NCBI RefSeq assembly: GCF_003286085.1
Contig: NW_020825298.1
Coordinates: 11,346,001 to 11,410,000 of the forward strand
Reading direction: 5' to 3'
DNA: 64,000 bases
DNA from: Drosophila persimilis
Taxonomy: Eukaryota > Arthropoda > Insecta > Diptera > Drosophilidae
A program made the translations under genes and the position numbers. Within the stretch, counting starts at the first letter, position 1. Every line of letters starts with the position of its first letter. Under the pieces are notes generated by a model. That model was not told the origin of the DNA. It did not search any database and saw only the letters and a list, made by a program, of their open reading frames with translations. Shown piece by piece: positions 55,161 to 64,000 of the stretch.

Positions 55161-58100
55161 CTACCCCTGATCCTGATCAGTAAAGTACCTCACGTAGGAG
55201 GCCAGTAGATCGTCCATTTTGTAGCCCTGGGTGGTGCTGCACAGCAGCTTCGAGGCTCCGATCATGTTGCCGAAGCGTATGTGGAAGTGGTTCTTCCCCG
55301 AGCTCCACATCCCGAGCTGCGAGTACTCGAAGCTTCGGAGGGTTTGCTTCGTCTGGGCGTCCAGCAGGTGGAAGCCGGAGCTGTTGATGGCGATCAGAAG
55401 GCACTCGGGCAGGGTCTCGTCATTCTGCTGCTTTACCACAAAGAAGGTGGAGCCGAAGCACTGCTGCTGGGAGAGTGCCTGCAGGAACAGCAGCTTGGCC
55501 TGGTCTTCGGTCAACTGCTCGTGGTGGATTCGTGGCAGGATCTGCTGGCGCCAATCAGCCACCGTCTGCAGGGGTATCAGATCCTCGGGCACCAGGCGGG
55601 GCAGCACTTCCGGCAGTCTCTGCAGACTGACCTCCTGATCCGCACTGTAGACGAGTCCCGCCAGCTGCGAGGCCTGCTCGCAGTCTATGGGATAGTAGCC
55701 CTTCAGATACTTGTGCAGCTCCTGGGGATAGCTGAAGATCACATCCCCATTGGGATCCTCGCCCGGCTGGTTGTTCAGCCAGAGCTTCCGCATAAAGTGC
55801 AGCTGGTAGTGGCCGTCGCAGGCGGAGCGAATGGTCTTCTGCTGGCGCAGCCAGTACAGCAGTTGGCTGATGAAATCGAACACAAAGTCCGCCTCCGGCA
55901 TGGCGTACACCTTGTCGCCGGTCTTCAGGAAGATGCTGTAGCCCACGGCGGTCTTCAGCTCCAGTCGGTGGGCGATCTCCGTGATCAGCTCTGCCCCGCG
56001 CGTATGCGACTCAATCTCGAAGGCCTCCACCGTGTCGTCTGGGAAGTAGATCTTGTGGTAGATGTGCATGCACCGCTGCTGGATGCCCTCCACCTCGATC
56101 AGATGCGGCGCCTGCTTCCGCTGGCCGTGCTGCACGGAGCGCTTCAGGCGCTTCAGACAGGCATCCGCCAGCGAGTCGGCGCGCATGCGCAGCAGGATGA
56201 GCAGCTCGCGCATGATCAGGACACTGGGCGCCATCAGACCCGTGGCCAGATAGAGCAGGTCCCAGCCCCGCTTCTCGCCCTCCGTGGAGGGATTGTCGCT
56301 CAGCTGCTTCATCAGCTGGCAGTAGAGCTCATCGCACAGCAGCGGATGCTGCAGAGCCGGCTGGAAGATGAGGTCCGTGTTGACGGGCAGATTGCTCCTG
56401 GCTATATCACCCATGTACTAGGGGGAAAATATTGAAATTTAGTTTGGAAAATCACTCCGGAATAGCCCTACTACCTTCAGTATGTGATGGTAGATGACCA
56501 AGGCCTGTTGAAACAGCTGCGGCTTCGATCCCAGCGCCTTGAGTAGTGGGGCCTTGAGTGGTTCCGGCGAATACTTCGAGAGAGGAGCCTTGTCAGATCT
56601 GAGGAAAAGGAAAACTTGGATTATCTTCCCTCCATTGCCGACTTTCCGAAGAACTCACTCTATGGCCTCCCTAAACTGCATCTCAGCCAGCTGAGAAATA
56701 TTGTGCTGACGACGGCGTAGAACAGCTTTGCGGGGAATCGGCTTGGGTGCCTCCTCATCGAATCGGCCTTCGCGGAAGATCTCCTGCAGCTTGGCGGTGG
56801 GCTCCGTGAGTGTGGCCAGGACACGGACATTGCCAGCGGCGAACTGACCCCACTGACCCTGGACACAGCCACGCCAGCACTGCTGGGCATTGCCGGCCAT
56901 CAGTTGGGCCCCAGTGACACCCGAGTCGAACTGGACGAGATCCCCGGGCGAGAGAGTGAGGAAGTCTTCGTCGTCCAACTCCTGGGAGTGGTCGAGGGCC
57001 ACGCCGAAGCTGGACCGCTGCCGGAGATTGTCCAGCATATAGTTGATGACCTCGCTGGCATCCTCGGCGGCGCTGCACTGCAGCACAAAGTTCACTTGCT
57101 GCACGGTGCGCACGTGCAGCTCCTCGTTGGACTCCGTGTGCACCTTCAGCAGCTCGGCGAAGCTGCAGGAGGCCAGCACCTGCTCCGTTTCGTCGATCAG
57201 GAAGAGCCCTGTGGCATTGATGGCCAGCATCAGCTCGTCGCTCTGCAGCTTTGGGCCCTCCTTGCGGAGCACCTCGAACAGCCGCGAGTGTCGCATGGGC
57301 CACGAGAGATGGGCAAACAAACAGATGTCCTCCTTGGCCCTCTGCTGGCTGGCCGCCAGCTGCTCTGCCTCCTGCTCCTGCCTGACATACGAACTGCGCT
57401 CGTAGGTGGCTGCAATGAGGCGACTCCAGTTCTGCACGGCACGCTCGCCCGGGGCCAGGAGATCACTGGGGACGAAGGCCGTGATCTCGGTGGTCTGCAG
57501 GCTTCCGATGGCGCCCGGGCCGTGCTCAATGAAGCAGGCCAAGGCACAGACCATGGCAATGTCCTTCTCGGAGCGACAGCGATACTCTCCGCACTTGAGG
57601 CCGTTCATGATCTGCTTGTAGATCAGATGCGTGGCCTTGGGGTCCACCGCGGGATCATGCCACGTGGCGAACATCTCCTTACGCAGGTACAGCTTCCAGG
57701 GGGCATCCAGCTGGCGCTGCTCGCACACCGAAATGGCGTCCAGCACGTGCTCTCGTCCAGCGCCGAGTGGCATGAGTCTGCCGTGCAGCGACATCAGCAA
57801 TCCGAAGCCAAAGCAGTCGCTCAGTCCCAGGCCTTGGCACAGCTGCTGCACGGCCTCCCTGGCCGTGCTGGCGGCATCCACCTGCAGTCGACGCGTCTCT
57901 CCGTCCATCAGGTGAATGTCCAGCTTCAGGGGCTGGCGTCCGCGGATGGCCTGCAGCTCTAGCAGCGACGGCGGCTGGCAGCGGGCGCCATTCATCAGAG
58001 TCCGCTCGAGACGCTGCAGCGAGGGTGCGGCCTGGAGCTGGGCGGTTCCCTGCTTCATGAAGCTCCGGAGATGCGGCTCAAAGTCCGTGCTTGGCGGAAA

Positions 58101-61100
58101 GCAGCTCAGGCAGAGGGACAGGAGCAGCCAGCCCCGGGAATAGGAAGTGCGACTGGGATTCAAGTACAGCTGCTTGCAGATCTGAGCAAGAATTTCATCT
58201 CTGGCAGGAGTTGAAAGGTTAATACGGATACGTTTTGATGCACTGCCAAGCCTTACCTCAGGTTATCCTTCAGGATGCCATGACCAATGATGAAGTGCAG
58301 CTTATCCAGATGGCTGCTGGAGGCATTGAGCCAGTGCTGGTAGAACATCTCGGCCTCCCTCTGGCTGCTGCCCTGCAGCTTGGAGGGACGCTTGAGGGCC
58401 TGACGCACAAATAGTCGGGGCTTTGAAGAACCAAATGCGCTCAAGAGCCGCGACAAATCACTCATGATATTGGCATCGTCCAAGGGGAGAATGGGCGACG
58501 ACGGGGCTACCTCTGGTATATCGCCCATGAAGCGCAGAATCGTCAACCAAATGGCCTAAGTAGGGGATACGTCTTTGAATAAGTTAAGTTATTTTTAGAA
58601 AGGACTCACCTTTGAGGCCATTTCATCCAAAGGCAGCTCATGCTTGAGCAGGGCCTGCTTCAGGGGCTTCCTCTCATGCTGTGCCGAGGCGCCACCGCAG
58701 AAGTAAGTGGAGGCATATTTCAGATAGCTGAAGTCCGAGGTGTCTATGTTCTTGGCCACCGGCTTGGGCAGGCGTATGGTGTCGCCGGAGGCAATGGCCT
58801 GGAGTCTCTTCCGAGCAGCCTGCAAGTAAAGAAGGTTTTCTGTTAGTGATTTCTAGGGTAAACTCTTTGCGACTCGTTCAACTATTTAGATCTCTCTCCC
58901 TCTCTCTGTGGAGCCCTCAAGTGGTGTTCTCTTATACTCTTAGACATTCAATTCAGTTTATATTTCAGAGGTATTAATTATTTCGACAGCTGTAATCTGA
59001 GTGCCACTTATCGAGAGGTGCTTTAGGCGTAAGCTTTTATAAATATACGGGGCATGCTGCACCCGAAGATATGCCCTCGCGATAAGGACTCTGCGGCCGA
59101 TTATTTACGATCGGGGTTTTATTTCATTTATCATTTTGGGTATTTGTTTTAAACTTCTGCCGCCCCACTGATAGCGGCCTGTCGCCCGCCATTGACCACG
59201 CTCCACATCCATTTTCCTTTGGCTCCAAATTCAGTTGCTGACTAAAGACGACCCGGTGTGGATCTCCGACTTCTGGGAACCTCTTCGAAATCTGGCTAAT
59301 AAACTCTATTTTTTTGTTACTGGTGTGGTTGCTGTTGTGCTTTGTGGTTGTTTTATTTTGAAGTGGAAATGGTAAAGGTTACTGGGTAATATTCTGGCCT
59401 GAAGGAAGATATTTCTCGAGTAAAATTCTATTAAATATAATCCAAAGTTCTAGGAAATTCTTGGAATTTTTGCTATATGCTATAAAGTGTTTCCAGGGGA
59501 AATTCCTCAACTATTTTTATACAAAAATGTATGAAATTCCACAGCGATAGGAAATACGGCTGTAAATTTTAGAGGGAACCCTCTATGGCTTGGCCTATGG
59601 CTTGGGGGCTGTAAATAACCTTCTGGCTAATCTTTTTGTTAATGAGTCCAGCTTTTATGATGTAAATACAATAAAAAGAAATAATTTCCGCTTCAATAAG
59701 AGCCTTTAGATCGGTATCTATGGCATAGGAATATTTTAAGAACTCTAAAAAGCTCTAATCTTTAGAAAACCAATTGAAAAAATAAAGAAATGAATGTCGT
59801 ATCTGTATAGAGATAATCTATTCCTAAAGTCTAGGCAAATGAAATAAATATATAACCAAATTAGTCATAGGTTCATGGTATTTGAATATAATGGTGACAT
59901 GCGATCCCAGAGGGTGGGTTATTATGGGGACACTCACTGGCATTGACGGGGACGATATACAATAAGCCAAAGATTGGGGGCGAACGGAAAGCAAACCACA
60001 ACCAACGCAGAGCAGACGAGAAAACGAAACATTTATCTCTAGATTCCTTAGATATCACCAGCAATGGGTTTTATTTACAGAGTATAATAAATATTATGGT
60101 TATACAGATACTACGATATATACATTCATCGATTGAGGAAACTGTAACAAAAAGCGATCACAAACACAGCTTTTTCTCATTCTACAAATACAATATACAC
60201 TCGTGTACGTATATATTATATGGAATATACAAGCTGCATTTAATAGATTTGTACATAAAAAAGTAGGTAGCCAAATGGAGTCCCAATGAAGGCGAGTCGC
60301 AAGGCTGGAAGACGACCCTGGCAGCCAAGGAGTCGTCGTCCAGCCTTGGGAGTAATATCATCTACAGCTAGGTCTAGTTTGTTCAGGGCCCCTCTGTCCC
60401 GGCCGAGCGTCCCTACTAGAGGCGGGTCTGGTTGACGATCTTCCGCGGCGCCGCCTCGTAGTAGTTGACGGGCCGGGACAGGAGCTTCGTGGGCACGTCT
60501 TTGCGCAGGCGCAGCTCCCGCTCGAACATCAGAGACTTCGCCTTGACATTCGGCCCCAGGGGACCACTCACATCGGGCTCGTCGTTGAGGAAGCCGAACA
60601 CATCGTCCACCATCTGCTTGGAGGACTCCACGTCGTTGTAGCCCTGCGGGCTCTCCGGTATGGGGGCAATGCCGTTCGTGGCCTTGGCGGTGGTCTGACT
60701 GGCGGGACGCGTGGCCACAGGAGCAGCGACGATCAGAGTGGTCGGTGGCGGCGGCAGGGACATGCGCGCCTGCTGGGTGGGCGCCTTGGGTGCCTCCTGC
60801 TTGAGGGACTTTGTGCGCTTGGGCTGCTGCAGAGCGGCCATGGCCAGGGCATTGCGGGTGGCCGCCTCGTCCTTGAGCCGCTGCTCCTCCGCGGCCTTGA
60901 GCCGCTGCTCCTCCTCGGCCTTGAGACGCTGCGCCTCCTGTTCCTCGCTGAGACGCCGCTGCTCTTGCTCCTTCTGTGCCTTTTGCTCCTGCTGCTGCAT
61001 GAGCCGCTGCAGCTCTTGCTCCTCCTTCAGGCGCACCATCTTCTGCTGCTCGTCCTTCTGCAGCTGTCTGCGGGCCGCCAGCTTCGACTGGAAGTCCTTG

Positions 61101-64000
61101 CGGGTGAGGTAGCCCCGCGCGAGGGCCTGCAGCTTGATGGTGCGGCATCTTACCATCGTGAATTTCGTGGTCAGCTGCTGGGAAGCTACGCAGGCGCCCA
61201 ACCGGTGGAAGCCCTGGCGCATGATCTGGTACTTACGACGCTGGAGGCGACCCCGCCAATGCCGCTGCACGGTGACGATCGCCTGGCGGTATCTCTGCAG
61301 ATATCGCCGGAAAAGCACGCGCCGGAACCCTCGCTGTATGGCCACAATCGACTTGAGCATCAGCTGCGAACGCTGCACCTCCAGGCTGGCATCATCCTCG
61401 TCCCGCAGGAAGAGCTTGGTCTTGCCGAACTGGCGGTCCGAGTCGGCGGGCAGTGTGGCCAAACAGATCTGTTGCGCCACCTGGCGACAGTCGCACTTCT
61501 CCAGGGGTCCCGTGGGCGGCACCAGCAATCGATAGCGCTCCACGAAGGCGCGGTAGGCGGTTCGTATGGGATATCCTGCGCGTCGGATGCGCGCCGTCTC
61601 CATCATGCCCGAGTAGCGTAGCTGTCGCACACAGAGCTCCTTGTCAAAGTTCTACAACAGGATACAAGAGGGTCAAGAACTGACAAGCCTTTGGTCTCCG
61701 TCACGCTACTCACCTTTGGCTCCTTGTATTCGTTGGGCTTGATGCACCTTATGAAGTAGGGATGCGCCTGCGCGAGGGTCCTCATCAGCATGTCCAGGGA
61801 GTTCCTGAACTTCACGCACAGCGTCGGCTGTTTCTTGGCCGTGTCCATGGGCATTTCGTGGGGGAAGATATCCACCAGATACTTGTTCGCCGAGCGCTGA
61901 ACCAGCGCCCTCAGGTCGCCGCTGAACGAGTCGCGATTCTTTTCGAGGAATCCCAGCGGATTGTACATGACGACACCCGCATAGTGGCGGATGCCAAACA
62001 GCGAGGTCTGCGTGGTCTTGCCTTTCACATAAATCGAGCGATTGCCATGCTGGACATGGAGCTTCTCCAGCAGGGTGCTGTCCGTGCCCTTGGGGAACTT
62101 TGATTCCTCATCGATCAGGGACATGAGGTTCATCGGTTTCATGCCAATGAGGTCGAGTATTTGCTGATTGTCCTGGAACTCGATGTGATGCCAGTTGATG
62201 TGCTCGTTCTGGTATTCATCTTGTTCCATCTAAAGTAGAGAAATGAAAGATTGTTGAGAGGGGGAGATCTAGAGGTAGAGCACTTGATGGTTACGATGCG
62301 AATAGGTATTCCGAAGAATATCTTAAGAATATGGGATGAATATATGTATAGAAGCACGTGCCAGCCCTGAACATGAACAGACATGCACGTTGAGACCCGT
62401 TTGCTTCGCTTTGTTTTGTATTTGCTGAGAGAGAGAGGCCCCACGACAGAGAACGGGTCTTGCTGTTGCTGAGAGAGAGCCATTGAGAGATAAGAGGTGG
62501 TCCGCTTACTCTCTTTCGGGTGCTCAGCACTACAGAGCGCTTGGACGCCCTGTTTGACGAGAGAGAGACGCACGAAATGGGCTGTAAGACCCGAAAAGAG
62601 AGCCCAAGAGAGAGAGACCCTCTCTTGAGTGCGAAGAAGCCAAGCTATCGAGGGATCCTATGCCAGACTCACCTTGAAGATGTGCCCCACAAAGAACTGC
62701 TGTAGATTCTCGTTGGCATAGTTGATGCACAGCTGCTCGAAGCTGTTGTTGTCAAAGTTCTCGAACCCAAAGATGTCCAGGACCCCGATGCTGTTCATCG
62801 GCCGGTCCGGCTGCTTGTTGATCGTCTCATTGATGCGCCGCACGATCCGCACGAAGATGCCGTCGTACAGGGACTTCACGAAGGCGTCGCGTCCCTCCAG
62901 GGCCGACTCCTTGGACAGGCTGGTGGTCACGTGCTCGCCATGGACGAATATTGTGCGCTGGGTCAGGGCCAGGTTCAACGGAGCCACCGGTATGCCCAGC
63001 AGCTTGGCCACCCTTTTGAGGGTCTCGTCGTCCTGCACCTCGGCCGCCTCCTGGTTGGCCACCTCGGTGGCCTTGAAGCGCAGGTTGCCCAGGTGCAGGA
63101 TGGCCGCCAGCAGGCAGAGTATGCTCCACATCTCCTCCGGCTTGAAGGAGAGCACCTTCATGGCCGCCCGGATGTCGGCAAAGTCCTTGGCATCGCCCCT
63201 GCCGGGCAGGGTGAAGCACCCGCCCTGCGAGAGGTAGTGGTACTGGCTGGGGGACTGCTCCTGCAGCATCAGACGCTGCCGCTCCGGCGGCGTGAGCCCC
63301 GCCAGCATGCAGTAGAAGATGTGGTAGTTGCGCTCCTCCCGACTCTGGAAGACGATGCGCGATTTCTCGAGCAGGTACTGCTGGATGCGGGCCCCCTGGA
63401 TGGCGCCCTCGGGCGTGAACCGGATCTCGATGTACTTCCCGAAGCGCGAGGAGTTGTCGTTCCGCACGGTCTTGGCATTGCCGAAGGCCTCCATTATCGG
63501 ATTGGCCTCGATGATCTGCTGCTCGATCCACGAGTGCTTGCCGCTGATCGCGGCCAGGTACTGCAGGATCAGCTTGGTGCTCTCCGTCTTGCCCGCCCCC
63601 GACTCGCCGCTGATGACCACGCACTGGTTCTCCTTGTGCCGCTGCAGCCGCTGGAACGCGTTGTCGCTGATGGCGAAGATGTGCGGCGGCAGCTCGTTCA
63701 AGGCCTTGTTCCTGTACAGCTGGATCTCCCGATTCGTGTAGATCGGCAGGATCTGATAGGGATTGATGGCCACCAGCATGGAGCCGGTGTAAGTCTGAAA
63801 GAGAGAGAGAGTGGCGTTTAGTCACAGCCTCGGATATCCTTGTGGTTCCCATCACTCACGTATATCAACTGCTTGGCGTAGCGGTTCTCCAAGTTCCTCA
63901 GGATCGTGTACTCCTGCAGGTCGCCCAGCGTGATCATGTCCTCCACATCCTCCTGCGACGTGATGTGCATGGCCTTGAGCACGTCCCCGGCTGGCACCCA
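55161..64000 (-). CDS. Myo28B1: Class VII unconventional myosin, Myo28B1-like (5' end off window)
   Basis: Long form: complement(join(55161..56417,56475..56598,56659..58200,58257..58555,58610..58819,60572..61651,61714..62229,62673..63794,63860..>64000)), 2096 aa visible; about 40-55 N-terminal residues are missing. Motor: [11 protein letters not shown]-loop near residue 110, [13 protein letters not shown] switch [10 protein letters not shown] switch II. The neck has degenerate IQ motifs, followed by a charged single-helix stretch of EEQRLKA repeats. Tail order is MyTH4 ([12 protein letters not shown]), FERM, SH3 ([12 protein letters not shown]), second MyTH4 and second FERM, the full myosin VII architecture, used for actin-based transport and anchoring at membrane protrusions. 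A short form of 1004 visible residues reads through the donor at 60571 and stops at 60416. The crinkled gene is the other fly myosin VII. Confidence 0.93.
58820..60571 (-). other. Large intron between the neck and first MyTH4 exon
   Basis: 1752 bases, phase 0, joining FGFLNDEPD to AARKRLQAI. It contains the short-isoform terminal exon at its 5' end; the rest (58850-60060) is AT-rich with no recognised gene. Confidence 0.65.
60070..60571 (-). other. Myo28B1: Alternative last exon of the myosin gene (short isoform)
   Basis: Reading through the donor GAT|GTGAGT at 60571 adds 51 codons ([20 protein letters not shown] at the start, KIVNQTRL at the end), a stop at 60416-60418, and about 340 bases of AT-rich 3' UTR with AATAAA at 60075-60070. 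The added frame is GC-rich and coding-like, unlike the UTR that follows. Confidence 0.6.
62230..62672 (-). other. Myosin intron with GA-rich repeats
   Basis: 443 bases between two motor exons (HIFK| and |MEQDEYQNE). Several GAGAGAGA/CTCTCT runs (62440-62630) can pair with each other; no nested gene was recognised. Confidence 0.6.

Noticed and set aside
62931-63821. 296-codon plus-strand frame in the myosin motor exon
   Set aside because: Antisense shadow of the conserved motor domain, whose P-loop and switch motifs are on the minus strand.
1-64000. CRISPR arrays, operons, ribosome binding sites
   Set aside because: The window is eukaryotic with spliced genes, and no regularly spaced repeats of that kind occur.

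Overview
The window is euchromatic DNA from a Drosophila species. The evidence is short introns of about 55-70 bp with GT-AG ends, TATA plus TCAGT-type initiators, Drosophila-type start contexts, and a run of genes that I recall as the 28B-C region of the D. melanogaster 2L arm: the adult-cuticle Acp1 cluster, an ATP synthase g-like gene, SLC6 transporters, Tep3/Tep2, M14 carboxypeptidases and Myo28B1. Dense microsatellites and long GC-rich spacers suggest a species outside the melanogaster subgroup, perhaps the obscura group. That placement is inference from memory. Exon joins below were derived by hand and checked for reading phase; nothing was aligned to a database.

Region 1 (1-18.6 kb) holds three small TATA-driven cuticle genes on + (3.2, 10.9 and 14.1 kb), an ATP synthase subunit g paralogue on - (7.5 kb) and a possible 50-residue protein gene on - (1.7-1.9 kb), in long non-coding spacers. 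Each cuticle gene has a first coding exon of only six bases (Met-Lys).

Region 2 (18.9-33.1 kb) is an SLC6/neurotransmitter-symporter cluster. Transporters A and B are on + and lack the usual TM1 sodium/gate motif. Transporter C is on - and canonical. Remains of a fourth copy lie at 22.4-22.8 kb. An intronless gene inserted between A and B encodes a PRMT-like protein that has lost its catalytic residues. Intron 1 of transporter C contains a same-strand tRNA-Tyr gene with a 119-nt intron.

Region 3 (34.4-50.8 kb) is a head-to-head pair of complement-like thioester protein genes. Tep3-like is on - with 15 exons and a GPI-type C-terminus. Tep2-like is on + and carries six tandem alternative bait-region exons whose phases force use of exactly one. 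One of the six has lost its splice donor.

Region 4 (50.8-55.1 kb) holds two full secreted zinc carboxypeptidases on + and, on -, a gene that encodes only a carboxypeptidase propeptide and stops exactly where its relatives have an intron. Region 5 (55.2-64 kb) is a class VII unconventional myosin on -, open at the right edge, with a probable short tail-less isoform made by intronic polyadenylation.

The immune (Tep), digestive (carboxypeptidase), cuticle and transporter genes look like separate tandem families that share a neighbourhood, not one pathway.
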